Shown: positions 16,816 through 25,668 of the stretch, one piece after another | Position numbering within the stretch: the first letter of the stretch is position 1 | Layout of the letters: each line of letters opens with the position of its first letter | Assembly (NCBI GenBank): GCA_903876795.1 | Contig: CAIRBK010000085.1 | Location: 1-50,526, forward strand | Direction of reading: 5' to 3' | Source: an uncultured Verrucomicrobiota bacterium | Lineage (GTDB): Bacteria > Verrucomicrobiota > Verrucomicrobiia > Opitutales > Opitutaceae | Length of the DNA: 50,526 bases | Notes under the pieces: model-generated | Told to the model about the DNA's origin: nothing | The model's database searches: none | Seen by the model: only the letters and a program-made list of their open reading frames with translations | Program-made: the position numbers and the translations under genes

Positions 16816-16976
16816 GTCAGCACTTCGATCACGGCAAAGTGCATGATTTCGCCTTAGGCCAGCTGCGTATGCTGCCATCAAGCCCGTGAAAAACTAGGTC
16901 AGCACTCAAATTCACGGCGAGTGCCCGATCAAACGCTTTAGGCCGCTGCGTATGCGCCATGGTTGCCGTGAGAAAC
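16816..16976. repeat. Two tandem imperfect direct repeats (~80 bp each)
   Basis: Unit 1 (16816-16894) and unit 2 (16898-16976) share ordered blocks: GTCAGCACT, TCACGGC, AGTGC, TTAGGCC, CTGCGTATG, GCCAT and CCGTGA. Small indels separate them. They lie between the integrase and the excisionase-like gene, a position suited to arm-type integrase sites, Xis sites or iterons. Confidence 0.7.
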
Positions 16977-16986
16977 GCCCAGGACC

Positions 16987-17352
16987 ATGGCCCGCGATAT
17001 TTCTGCGCCGTTGATGCACGGCCTAAAAAAGGCATCACCCACCAAATCAGTCTCGCCGGTTGTTGAGCTATCCGTTCCAGCCCCTGATCCGGGGCATGAT
17101 CGATTCATCCCCATCCCGCCAAACGGGCGGGTGTGCCCGATCTCCGGCCTCAAGCACGCGGCACTTTACCGCCTGCTTGTCCACGGCCCTGCACGTCGTC
17201 ACGTGCGCGTTGCCAACCTTCGCCAACCCGGCCAAATGCGAGCGCAAACGCTATTCCACGTCGGCGACCTGATCGCCTACTTGAGCCAACTCGCCGAAGC
17301 GCAACGGCCCGAGGATGGCAGCAAGTTCGAGACCGAGGAGGCCGCCGCATGA
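16987..17352 (+). CDS. HTH excisionase/regulator-like protein
   Basis: 121 residues. Residues about 50-110 look like a winged helix-turn-helix of the AlpA/excisionase type: ISGLKHAALYRLLVHG resembles the 'sGlsrxtLyrLi' helix-turn-helix, followed by a basic strand and FHVGDLIAYLSQL, the usual closing helix. Such proteins direct excision or act as early regulators. The N-terminal ~40 residues are low in recognisable structure. Start ATG 16987 lies just after the tandem repeats, its likely DNA target. Its last codons overlap the start of the next small gene (ATGA at 17349). I would call it Xis-like rather than proven Xis. Confidence 0.65.
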   Translation: MARDISAPLMHGLKKASPTKSVSPVVELSVPAPDPGHDRFIPIPPNGRVCPISGLKHAALYRLLVHGPARRHVRVANLRQPGQMRAQTLFHVGDLIAYLSQLAEAQRPEDGSKFETEEAAA

Positions 17353-17525
17353 ACGCGCCGGATATCGTCGTCAGAGAGCGCGCCGGAGGCGGTTGGACTC
17401 ACGCCGTGGCCGTTCCCGGCACCGCTCGCCGTGATCATGTCGGCTGGTTTTCGACTCGCCGGCAGGCACAGCGCGCCGTCGCCGCGCACGTCGCCAAGAT
17501 CAAGAGCCAGGCCAAAGCCTCGTAA
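17349..17525 (+). CDS. Small basic protein, unknown function
   Basis: 58-residue frame starting with an ATGA overlap on the preceding gene and ending 5 bases before the helicase gene. The peptide contains WTHAVAVPGTARRDHVGWF and a basic helix with RRQAQRAVAAHVAKIK. Tight packing in the row of element genes, and codon use like theirs, support it as a real gene. Possibly a small DNA-binding or regulatory protein; no family recognised. Confidence 0.55.
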   Translation: MNAPDIVVRERAGGGWTHAVAVPGTARRDHVGWFSTRRQAQRAVAAHVAKIKSQAKAS

Positions 17526-17530
17526 CGCCC

Positions 17531-19045
17531 ATGAGCCGCCCACACTACAGCGCGCAGAGGCGCGGGCCGCAGGCCGACGACGAGCGCAACGTCGTCGCAT
17601 TCAGCGATCACATGCCCGTCGCCACCGAGGCGGAAAAGACTCTGCTCGGAGCGGTTTTCACCGACAGCGTCGCCGGGGCCGTCGATGCGCCAAGCCTGCG
17701 TGCCGCCATCGCCGAGGGCATCAGCACGCGACACTTTCAGACCCTCAAGCACCGCACAATTTTTGCCGCGATGAAGGCCTTGCTAGTCGCGAGCCTTCCC
17801 GTCGATCTGACCGGATGTTGGCAGCACATCGCCGCCGAACACGGGGAAGTTGAAGCCGAGCTGCGCGAGGCGATGCTTGAGCTTGCGCGAGACGCGGTCT
17901 CCTCGCTCCACGTCCGCGCCGCGGTTGACCAACTCAAAAAAGCCGAGGCGTCGCGGCAACAATTGCGCGCCACGTCGGAGTTGATCGAAGCCATCAAGAC
18001 CAACGACGAAGAACGCCAACGCGAGGCGCGCCGCCTAATCGCGCAAGCCGGACAACAGGACACGGCGGGCCTGCCGCGCATCATGAGCTGCGCGGACTTG
18101 GTCGCCAAGGAGTGCCCGACGCCTACCGTGCTCATCGGCGGCCTACTCCATCGCGGAGCGAAAATGCTGCTCGGAGGCGGGTCGAAATCGTTCAAGTCTT
18201 GGAGCCTGATCGACCTCGCTCTGAGCGTCGCGGCCGGCGCGCCATTTTGGGGAATTCCCACCACGCAAGGCCGCGTGCTCTTCCTCAACTTTGAAATCCC
18301 CGAGGCGTTCTTTCGTGGCCGCCTGCAAGCGACCGCGACAGCCAAGACGCTCGAGATTGCCGAGGTCGGCAAGAATCTCGACCTGTGGACGCTGCGCGGC
18401 CACGGGACAGACCTCGGAAAGCTCGTTCCGCACATCGTGGCCCAGGCCGCCGGTCGCGATTACGCCCTGATTATACTGGACCCAATCTATAAGTGCTTGG
18501 GTGATCGGGACGAAAACAGTGCTGGCGAGATCGGTGAACTTCTAAACGAAGTCGAAGCGCTCGCGCATCGCACTGGCGCGGCCGTGTGCATCGCTCATCA
18601 CTTCGCGAAGGGGTCCGCCGCAAGCAAGGAATCGAAAGACCGCATGTCAGGCTCAGGCGTGTGGGCGCGAGATCCCGACGCGCTGGTCACGCTTACGCCT
18701 CATGAGAACGAAGGCGCGTTCTCCGTCGATTTTACGCTGCGGAACTTCGCACCCCGCACGAGCTTCGCCGTGCGCTGGGAATGGCCGCTAATGCGGCCAG
18801 ACGGCACGCTAGACCCCGCCGCGCTCAAGCAGACAACCGGCCGCCCTAAGGAGTTCACGGGCGCGAGTCTGATCGATGCTCTGCCCAGCCAGGGTGCGAC
18901 CTATGGCGAATGGCTCGCCATCGCTACCAAGGCAGGAATCTCCGAATCCACGTTCAAGAGGCTGGTGCGCGAGCTGCGCGACACCGGCAGCGTCGGGCAT
19001 GTGGGCGGCCGTTATTGCCGGTCGACCGGAGGGGCCAACTCATGA
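17531..19045 (+). CDS. Replicative helicase: DnaB-N domain fused to RepA/RecA-type ATPase
   Basis: 504 residues. Residues about 30-130 match the DnaB N-terminal domain (EAEKTLLGAVF ... STRHFQTLKHRTIFAAM). Residues about 190-410 form a RepA/AAA_25-type ATPase: the Walker A position reads GGGSKSFKSW (about 216-225), FLNFEIPE follows near 257, Walker B is LIILDPIYK (about 314-322), and HHFAKGS (about 357) resembles the sensor segment. The C-terminal 60 residues look like a winged helix (TKAGISESTFKRLVREL). It probably unwinds or loads at the element's origin; a perfect 22-bp hairpin lies 58 bases downstream. The next terminase genes follow after a 220-base gap. Primase could come from the host. 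Confidence 0.85.
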   Translation: MSRPHYSAQRRGPQADDERNVVAFSDHMPVATEAEKTLLGAVFTDSVAGAVDAPSLRAAIAEGISTRHFQTLKHRTIFAAMKALLVASLPVDLTGCWQHIAAEHGEVEAELREAMLELARDAVSSLHVRAAVDQLKKAEASRQQLRATSELIEAIKTNDEERQREARRLIAQAGQQDTAGLPRIMSCADLVAKECPTPTVLIGGLLHRGAKMLLGGGSKSFKSWSLIDLALSVAAGAPFWGIPTTQGRVLFLNFEIPEAFFRGRLQATATAKTLEIAEVGKNLDLWTLRGHGTDLGKLVPHIVAQAAGRDYALIILDPIYKCLGDRDENSAGEIGELLNEVEALAHRTGAAVCIAHHFAKGSAASKESKDRMSGSGVWARDPDALVTLTPHENEGAFSVDFTLRNFAPRTSFAVRWEWPLMRPDGTLDPAALKQTTGRPKEFTGASLIDALPSQGATYGEWLAIATKAGISESTFKRLVRELRDTGSVGHVGGRYCRSTGGANS

Positions 19046-19082
19046 GGGCCAAAACTCAGGTTCATAATTCAATCGCCGCCCC

Positions 19083-19172
19083 GAACCCACGGGGGGAAAG
19101 GGGGGGCTTTAGGGTCATAAGTCTTAGACTTATGACCCTAAAGCCCCACTCCCCCCTCGGGCGGGTGGGTTC
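19083..19172. repeat. Nested long hairpin containing a perfect 22-bp inverted repeat (possible origin)
   Basis: Core: GGGGCTTTAGGGTCATAAGTCT at 19103-19124, one T, then its exact complement at 19126-19147. Outer pairing continues with GAACCCAC-GGGGGG (19083-19096) against CCCCCC (19151-19156) and GTGGGTTC (19165-19172). It is followed by two GGGTTCAAAA repeats 12 bases apart. It sits right after the helicase gene, where single-strand initiation sites or origins often lie. Confidence 0.75.
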
Positions 19173-19189
19173 AAAAGTCGGGTTCAAAA
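19168..19189 (+). repeat. Two direct GGGTTCAAAA repeats
   Basis: Copies at 19168-19177 and 19180-19189, period 12, at the right foot of the large hairpin. Iteron-like, but only two copies. Confidence 0.4.
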
Positions 19190-19265
19190 TAGGGTCGGAG
19201 TTTTGGGCCCTCGCCAACGGCAAAGAATCACTAAGTTCCATGAGCCACACCATCGGAGGTGTTGC

Positions 19266-19832
19266 ATGAATACAGATCTCGCACCCGCGCCCACAGGCGA
19301 ACAGTTGCACCTGATCGACCTCGCCGAGTTCGACGGCTTCGGCTCGCTATCGCGGCGCGAACAAGAGTTTGCGCAGGCCATTTTCGAGGGGCTCACCCAG
19401 CGCGCTGCCGCCGCCCGCGCAGGAGTCACCGGCTCGCCCGAGGTGCTAGATCAAGCCGGACACTCACTGATGCGTAACGCCAAGGTTCAGCGACTCCTTG
19501 CGCAGGCGTGGAACCGGTCGGGCGCGTCGATCCACCGCACGCTCGCGCAGGCCGCAGAACTCCAGCAGAGGGCCTTTGCTGAATGCGCCGAAGCGCTCAC
19601 TGCGGAGCGCCGCGAGAAAGCTTTCAAGCAGTGGCAAGCCGCCTCGGCGCTTGTGGCCTCGATCCATGGCAAACTGTCGGTGCGGGTAGAAGGCGACGTG
19701 AACCATCACCACAGCGGCTCGGTCGGATCCGTCGTCGTGCCGGCTTCCGCGCTCATCGCTTTCGCCCACATGCACCGCGAAGTTGTCGTTGACCGCCTCA
19801 ACACTGTCGATCTGCAGGAGGGCGCGGCGTGA
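19266..19832 (+). CDS. Phage terminase small subunit-like protein
   Basis: 188 residues. Residues about 28-85 match the DNA-binding part of small terminases: LSRREQEFAQAIFEG, QRAAAARAGV, then SLMRNAKVQRLLAQA, the 'xxF...yl.g...AA..aG....LLrnpkV' pattern. The rest is helical and may form the oligomer. Small terminases pick out phage DNA for packaging, and phage satellites often carry their own to redirect a helper's large subunit. No large subunit occurs here. Start ATG 19266 has a canonical GGAGGT 6 bases upstream, rare in this window. The next gene starts at GTG 19829, overlapping the stop. Confidence 0.75.
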   Translation: MNTDLAPAPTGEQLHLIDLAEFDGFGSLSRREQEFAQAIFEGLTQRAAAARAGVTGSPEVLDQAGHSLMRNAKVQRLLAQAWNRSGASIHRTLAQAAELQQRAFAECAEALTAERREKAFKQWQAASALVASIHGKLSVRVEGDVNHHHSGSVGSVVVPASALIAFAHMHREVVVDRLNTVDLQEGAA

Positions 19833-20137
19833 GCCCCGAGCCTTCAAAATTCACTCAGGCGCGGAGGCTTTACAGCCTCAGCCTCGACGCCCAGGCGGAA
19901 TTCAACCGCACGCTTGAGCGGTGGAATCGAGAGCCGAATACCAGCAAACAGATCAAGCTAGCGGGCAAAGCCGCCGAACTCCTCTGGGCGGCCGACGCCG
20001 CCGCCATTATCCTCTACAGAGGAACCGGCGGCAGCGTGCCGAACCTGATCCACGAAAGCCGAATGGCGAACAGCCTGCGGCATGACGGTCACGGCGTGCC
20101 GCCGTGCATCCAGCGGCAGGCCGCAGCCACCAACTAA
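19829..20137 (+). CDS. Hypothetical protein of the element, 102 residues
   Basis: Starts at GTG 19829, overlapping the terminase stop (GTGA). The first ~75 residues look like a small helical domain (KFTQARRLYSLSLDAQAEF, then KLAGKAAELLWAADAAAII); the tail is Gly/His-rich. No known motif. Its position between terminase and virion-like genes suggests a phage morphogenesis or packaging role, but nothing in the sequence shows one. Confidence 0.6.
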   Translation: MSPEPSKFTQARRLYSLSLDAQAEFNRTLERWNREPNTSKQIKLAGKAAELLWAADAAAIILYRGTGGSVPNLIHESRMANSLRHDGHGVPPCIQRQAAATN

Positions 20138-20197
20138 TTTTCACGCCGCGCCAGACGGCACGGCACAGCCCAACCACCATACGAAAGAAACGACACC

Positions 20198-20962
20198 ATG
20201 AGTTATTTAGCCCAGGGATTAAGCAACGGCTTCCAAGCCGGATTCGGAGCAGCCAACCAGCGCCGGCGCGACAAAGCACAGGCCGACCGCGATGCGGAGT
20301 TCCAAAAGGTCAACGCCACCTTGCAGGCGGAGTTGCTCGAGAAACGCCAGAAGGGCGAGAACGACACTCTCGCGGCCGCCGAAACGCTGCGCAAAGAGCG
20401 CGAGTTAGCAGCCTTCATGCGCCAGCAGAACGACCCACGGGATCAACTCGCCCGCAAACAAGCACAGTCTCAGCTGGACACATTCGGCCAGCCGAAGCCG
20501 ATGACGGTTGACGAGGTGCTGGCGGCCGAGGTCAACCGCATGAAGCTGACACGCGAGCGCGACGAGCTCGCAAAACCGCCGGTCGCGCCCGTGCCCACGG
20601 CAAAAGTGCGCCAGCCGATCGGCCCGAAGGGCGCGGGCGGTTATGCGGAGTTCGAGGCGCCGGTAGATCAAGTGCCCAACTTGGCGCGCAGCGCCGCCGC
20701 CGAAGGATGGCGGAGCCCTTACACCAAGCAGCTCGCGACCCTTGAAAAGACCATCGCCGACGAGCAAGCCGCCCTCGACAACGGCGACACGCGTACCGGA
20801 TTCATGGGAGTCGGCACTTCGCGCGCCGATACCGTAGCCAAGGCCCAGCGCGAGCGCCTTCGTCTGCAAGGGCTCGAGCTCCAAGACAAGGTGCGCGTCG
20901 GAATCCTCACCCAGGAGGAGGCCGACGCCGAGGCCGACAAACTCATGTCCGGCACCCGCTGA
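20198..20962 (+). CDS. Coiled-coil phage-type protein, 254 residues
   Basis: The N-terminus MSYLAQGLSNGFQAGFGAA is glycine-rich and amphipathic, a style common at the start of phage internal virion or ejection proteins. Residues 22-80 are a charged coiled coil rich in Arg, Lys, Glu and Gln. The C-terminal part holds YTKQLATLEKTIADEQAAL and ends in a short helix with EEADAEADKLMSG. No enzyme motif. It precedes the giant 1555-residue gene by 38 bases and probably works with it, for example as a companion ejection or scaffold protein. That role is inferred from layout. Confidence 0.65.
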   Translation: MSYLAQGLSNGFQAGFGAANQRRRDKAQADRDAEFQKVNATLQAELLEKRQKGENDTLAAAETLRKERELAAFMRQQNDPRDQLARKQAQSQLDTFGQPKPMTVDEVLAAEVNRMKLTRERDELAKPPVAPVPTAKVRQPIGPKGAGGYAEFEAPVDQVPNLARSAAAEGWRSPYTKQLATLEKTIADEQAALDNGDTRTGFMGVGTSRADTVAKAQRERLRLQGLELQDKVRVGILTQEEADAEADKLMSGTR

Positions 20963-21000
20963 AAAAAGCTCCAACCGCCACCGCCGCCAAACCCGCCACC

Positions 21001-24000
21001 ATGTCACTGTCCGCCCTACTCGAAAAAACCGGCGCCGCCGACGATGTCGCCAGCGCCGGTTTGCCAGCACGCAAACCCGCCGCCGCGACCTCGGTATCCC
21101 CGAGGTCGCAAACGCCCGCCACGCGTGGCGGGTTGGCGGCGCTGATGGCAGCGGCAGGAATCGACCCCGACGACGACACGGGCCAGACCGTGCCGGAGTC
21201 GTCGGCGACGTTGGCAGCGCAGACGCAGGCGGTTGAGGAGAAGCGTCAGCGGGCGGTAATGTTCCCAGCAGGCACGCCCGAGGCGGCTTTGCCGTCCGGG
21301 CTCGCCCGTTTGGAAACCCCTCGCGGAGTTTTCCACTACGACCCCGCGCAGATCACGCCGGAGGAAATCACCACGGCGAGCGCGGCCCGCCGTGAAAACG
21401 ACGTGCTCGGACTCGGGCCAGCCAGCAAGGCCGACGTCGCGGCCCGCGCCGCCCAAGGCGAGCCGGTCGGCGCAGTCGTTGAACGCACGCCCGAGGGCGT
21501 CGAAGTAAAAGCCGCAGTTGCCACGCCGTTCACGGCACCGGCCGCGCTCCGCGAAATGCAGGCGCGCAAGGCTCCGCAAAACACCGTGCGCGTCGAGCCG
21601 GTCGCCGACGTGGTCGCCGCCCGGTCGAAGCCAACCGCCAAACCCGCAGGCCTCGCCGCTCTCATGGCCGCAGTCGGCGAGGGCCAGACGGCACCGCCTC
21701 AATCCACGACCCGCAACGCGATCAATCAGGCCGTGCGCGGCGCGGTCGATCAGGGCATCTACCAAGGGCTCGAAGGGCTCGCCCGCATGGCCGACCAGAT
21801 CGACCGCCGCGCCGATGCAGAGCAGGCCAAAGGCCCGCAATGGCGCGGGCTCGCGGCCACGTTGGGCGAGCTTGAGCGCGCCGAGGCCCAAGCGCCCAAC
21901 GCCAAGCGCCGCGAGCAGATCGCGGCCGTCAAGGCCCGCATGGCCGAACTCGACACGCAGGCCGCGCCCGCGGTCGCGGTCATCCAGTCGCGCCCACTCA
22001 ACGCTAGCGCACCCGGTTGGTATGCCGGAGCGGTTGCGGATACACGCGGCAGGATCCGCAACGCGCTCCCCGTCGATGACGCCTTCGCTCGCTCGCTCGG
22101 TGGGCAGATCATCGCCGGTCTTGGCCAGGCCGCAGGCACCTTGCCCCTCTACGCCGTGCCCGGAGCAGGCCCAGGCGTGTCTATCGGCCAGCTTTTCACA
22201 CAAGGCCGCGAGGACGCGCTTGCAAAGGGAGCCGACGAGGCCACGGCAGACCGCGCTGGCTTCGCCAACGTGCCCGCCGCCGCCCTCGATGTCGCCACCG
22301 ACAAGCTGGTCATCGGCAAAATCCTCAAGCCTCTGCGCGGAAAGTTGACCGTTGGCCAACTCGTTGCCGCCGTCGGCGTCAACTCCGCCGCTGGCGGAGC
22401 ATCGGAGTCCGCACAGCAAGGCTGGCAAAACCTCGTTGCCCGGTCGCTGGTCGCCTACGATCCCGACCGCGCCCTTGACGATCAGGTGATCAATTCTCTG
22501 ATCGTCGGCGTGGCAGTGGCGGGGACCACCACCGCCGCAGGGCAGGCAGTCACCCAGGCCACGGCATCGCGTCCACAATCGGGCGCGAGTTCTACGCCCG
22601 CCACCGAAGGCGACGGGCTAACTGGTCGTGCCGACCAGACCCAAACCGCTACGCCCGCGCAGCGCGGTCTAACTGCGCTACTCGCGCAGACGGAGCGGAA
22701 GGCTACGCCCGAGGCCGAGGCCATCGGGCTAAACGCTCTGCTCGAGCGTGTAGGTTCCGAACCGTCCGGCGCGGACGAGGCCGCGCCTCGGGTGGACTCG
22801 CGTGCGGAAACGCTCGCGGAGTCGGACGGCAAAACCCCCGTCGGCGACCGCGCCGAGCTTGTCGCCGCTCAGATCGAGGCACGACCGCCCGAGGACTTCC
22901 GGCCGCGCGAGTCCATCGCCGAGACCGGTTTCACTGGCCCCGACGCAGACCTTGTCACCCAGCTTGCACGCTGGGGCGACCTCTCACGACCCGATGCCCG
23001 CAGCGCCAGCGCCGAGCCGGAGACCTTCGAGCAGTTCGCGGAGCGGGCAGAGGCCCGCTTTGGCGAACGGGCCCGGCCCTATCTCACCGCCGCATACCTC
23101 AGCGGCGGAAACGGCGAGCGTGTGGCCGGGCACTTCGTGACCGAAGAAAACCCGCTCGCTCTGGAAAGCACCTGGCGGCGCGCGCTCACCTACGGACGCT
23201 TGTTTTGGGAGGGCTCCGCCGACGTGCTGCGCCGCTCCGGCCTGCGTTCCTTGGCCTCCGCCGTCGAGCAGCACACCGACGCCACCGATCGCAACCTTGC
23301 CCAAGCGTGGGCACCGGTTGCCACCGCCCTCGCTCCGTTCCGTGGCGTGCGCGGGCTTGCCCGCCGGGGCGAGTTGAAACAGGCCCTCGCCACGTTCGAG
23401 ACCTACCACGCCGCCCGCGAGGATGGACGCGCCGCCGACGCCGCGCGGATACTCGCGGAGGCCACGCCCGAGGCCCGTGCCCTCGTCTCCGCCGTCGGGC
23501 AAGCCATGGCCTACACCGGCGCGAAAAACCGCCGCCTCGGCGTGCGCGTGAAAGACCACACCGGAAAAGTCCGCCCCATCGGCGAGCTGGGCGCGGAGTA
23601 TTTCCCGCGCATCGTCCGCCCCGAGGTCGCGGAGGTGCTGCGCGACCCCAGCACCAACCCGGAGCGCTGGCGCGAAATGCAGGACGAGCTTCTTGCCGCC
23701 GGCCTAATCAAGGACCGAGCCGAGGCCGCCGACTACCTGCGCGCCGCCGCGCCGGTCGAGGACGACGCGGCGCGGCCCTACGTCACACGCGGCGACCGCT
23801 TCGCCCCGCTCGCCGTCGCTCGCGGGGCGCGCCTGCCTGCGTCTTGGCTGCGCCATGACTTCGGCGTCGTCGGCGAATATGTGAGCAGATGGGCCGAGCG
23901 CGCTGCGCAGATCGAAGCCTTCGGCGAGAAGGTGACGCCCGACGACCTCGACGCCTTCGACTACTCCTTGCGCGCGGTCAAGGACGACCACTTGCGCAGC

Positions 24001-25668
24001 TACGTCGAGAAAACCCGCGCCGCCGCCTACCGCGTCAACACGATGCCGCGGGCGCTGCGCGCCGCGCTCGGCAACGTCACCGCCGCCACCACCGGCTTGC
24101 TGATGGGCAACCCGTATTCTACGTTCCGCAACTTGGTTGGCGGCGTCGCGCAGACTGCCAACCAAGCCGGGCTGTGGCGTTCCGCCGTCGCCCTCCGCGA
24201 CGCTTGGCGCGCCGCCGCGCAGGCCGACGCCGCCAGCGCGGGCGCACTCAAGGCCGACGTCGCCGACCTGCTTTTCCAGACCGAGGGCGCGCGCATCGTC
24301 CGCGACGCGGCCGGGCTCGCGCTCAAGGTCAACGGCTTCTCCGCCGTCGAAACCTTCGTGCGCTCGCACAACTACCTTGCCGCCCGCGCCGTGCTCCGCG
24401 ACTCGCTCCGCGCGCTGCGCGAGCGGCCGGGCTCGCGTCGCGCCGCGCAGGCCGTCGCCTTCCTGCGTCGGCACGGCATCGACCCCGACAAGATCGAGGC
24501 CGAAGGCGGGCGCGGCCCAGAGACGGACCGGTTTTTGCGCGACGCTGTGCGGCAGTCGCAAGGCTCCTACCGCTACAGCGAAGTTCCCCTCTTCTCCGAC
24601 TCGCCCCTCGGGCGCTTCGTCTTCCAGTTCTACCGCTGGGGAGCCATGGCCACGCGCTTCCACGCCAAGCACGTGCTCGCGCCCGCCATCGTCGGCGAGG
24701 TCGTCACCCTCCGAAACGCCGACGGCTCCACCAGCCGCCGGCGCGTGCGGACCCTCACGCCCTTGCTGCGTTCACCGCTCGTCGTCATGGCCGCCGGTGC
24801 GGCGACCTTCGCCGTGCGCGAAGCCGTCTTCGGCATCGCCCGCACGGACCAGACTTGGGACGAGGTTTTCGAGGCGCTGTCCGAGGACGAACAGCGCGGG
24901 GTCGAGCTCGCCCTTGGCCGCATGGTAAACGACCTCGTTATGTGCGGTTCCTTCGGTATGGCGTCAAGCTGGGCCGACACGCTCCGCTGGGCGATCAAGA
25001 CCGGCGAACCCCGCTCGCCCGTCGAACCGCCCGCCGTGGGCCTCGCCGCCGAGATCGTCGCCTTCGGCCGAAAAGCCCACGCCCAGGGCGGGGACCTCTC
25101 CGCGCAGGACTGGCGCGAGTTCGTCGGCCGGATAGTCACAGCCTACAAATACGACACGGCCCTTGCCCACACCTTCGCCGACCACTTCGGCGCGGAATGG
25201 CGGGCGGCCGAGCGCCACCGCGCCGAGCAAGACCGGCGCTTCGCCCGCGCCGTCGGCCGCCGCTTTGCCGAGGCTCGCGGCCTGCCTCCGCCCACGCCGC
25301 CGCCCGAGGGCATCGCGGGCGTGTCGCGCAACGCGCCTTTATTCGACGCGCTCGAGGACGCCTTACACGAAGGCGACCCCGAGGCCGTGCAAGTCGTCGT
25401 CGGCGAAGCCCTCGCGGGCATCCGCACCGACGCCCTGCGCGCCAAGGTCCGCGCGCGGCTGCGCAACGCCGCCCTGCGCCGAGCCCCGATGGTGCCCGCC
25501 GGACGGCAGGACGCGGCCACCCGCGAGGACTTCCGCGCATGGCTGCGCGACAACCTGAGCGACGCCGACCGGCAGCGCGTGGAGGACGCGCAACGGCGCT
25601 TCATCCTGACCGCCGTTCGCGGCGGCCTTATTCGCCCGGCCGACCTCGAACGCTACGCCGAGCCATGA
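21001..25668 (+). CDS. Giant phage polyvalent/ejection-type protein, 1555 residues
   Basis: The largest gene of the element, at 4.7 kb more than a third of it. The first ~600 residues are Ala/Pro-rich and hold five short repeats of one motif: SLSALLEKTG (2), GLAALMAAAG (43), GLAALMAAVG (217), GLTALLAQTE (555) and GLNALLERVG (577). Between them, about 370-520, glycine-rich hydrophobic stretches (GGQIIAGLGQAAGTLPLY, SLIVGVAVAGTTTAAGQ) with GASESAQQGWQN resemble phage DNA-ejection proteins. The second half is helical. TGLLMGNPYSTFRNLVGG (about 1027-1044) matches segments of 'large polyvalent protein' domains, and a late hydrophobic helix (VVMAAGAATFAVREAVFGI) lies near 1265. No protease, lysozyme or ADP-ribosyltransferase motif found. 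Possibly an injected inner-virion protein. Confidence 0.75.
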   Translation: MSLSALLEKTGAADDVASAGLPARKPAAATSVSPRSQTPATRGGLAALMAAAGIDPDDDTGQTVPESSATLAAQTQAVEEKRQRAVMFPAGTPEAALPSGLARLETPRGVFHYDPAQITPEEITTASAARRENDVLGLGPASKADVAARAAQGEPVGAVVERTPEGVEVKAAVATPFTAPAALREMQARKAPQNTVRVEPVADVVAARSKPTAKPAGLAALMAAVGEGQTAPPQSTTRNAINQAVRGAVDQGIYQGLEGLARMADQIDRRADAEQAKGPQWRGLAATLGELERAEAQAPNAKRREQIAAVKARMAELDTQAAPAVAVIQSRPLNASAPGWYAGAVADTRGRIRNALPVDDAFARSLGGQIIAGLGQAAGTLPLYAVPGAGPGVSIGQLFTQGREDALAKGADEATADRAGFANVPAAALDVATDKLVIGKILKPLRGKLTVGQLVAAVGVNSAAGGASESAQQGWQNLVARSLVAYDPDRALDDQVINSLIVGVAVAGTTTAAGQAVTQATASRPQSGASSTPATEGDGLTGRADQTQTATPAQRGLTALLAQTERKATPEAEAIGLNALLERVGSEPSGADEAAPRVDSRAETLAESDGKTPVGDRAELVAAQIEARPPEDFRPRESIAETGFTGPDADLVTQLARWGDLSRPDARSASAEPETFEQFAERAEARFGERARPYLTAAYLSGGNGERVAGHFVTEENPLALESTWRRALTYGRLFWEGSADVLRRSGLRSLASAVEQHTDATDRNLAQAWAPVATALAPFRGVRGLARRGELKQALATFETYHAAREDGRAADAARILAEATPEARALVSAVGQAMAYTGAKNRRLGVRVKDHTGKVRPIGELGAEYFPRIVRPEVAEVLRDPSTNPERWREMQDELLAAGLIKDRAEAADYLRAAAPVEDDAARPYVTRGDRFAPLAVARGARLPASWLRHDFGVVGEYVSRWAERAAQIEAFGEKVTPDDLDAFDYSLRAVKDDHLRSYVEKTRAAAYRVNTMPRALRAALGNVTAATTGLLMGNPYSTFRNLVGGVAQTANQAGLWRSAVALRDAWRAAAQADAASAGALKADVADLLFQTEGARIVRDAAGLALKVNGFSAVETFVRSHNYLAARAVLRDSLRALRERPGSRRAAQAVAFLRRHGIDPDKIEAEGGRGPETDRFLRDAVRQSQGSYRYSEVPLFSDSPLGRFVFQFYRWGAMATRFHAKHVLAPAIVGEVVTLRNADGSTSRRRVRTLTPLLRSPLVVMAAGAATFAVREAVFGIARTDQTWDEVFEALSEDEQRGVELALGRMVNDLVMCGSFGMASSWADTLRWAIKTGEPRSPVEPPAVGLAAEIVAFGRKAHAQGGDLSAQDWREFVGRIVTAYKYDTALAHTFADHFGAEWRAAERHRAEQDRRFARAVGRRFAEARGLPPPTPPPEGIAGVSRNAPLFDALEDALHEGDPEAVQVVVGEALAGIRTDALRAKVRARLRNAALRRAPMVPAGRQDAATREDFRAWLRDNLSDADRQRVEDAQRRFILTAVRGGLIRPADLERYAEP

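Noticed and set aside
16829-16976. The two ~80-bp repeats as a CRISPR fragment
   Set aside because: The units are adjacent, imperfect throughout and have no spacer pattern.
19042-19269. 75-codon frame starting right at the end of the helicase gene
   Set aside because: It runs straight through the perfect 22-bp hairpin and its outer arms, whose sequence is better explained by DNA structure; the peptide has no protein-like features. A leader role is possible but unsupported.
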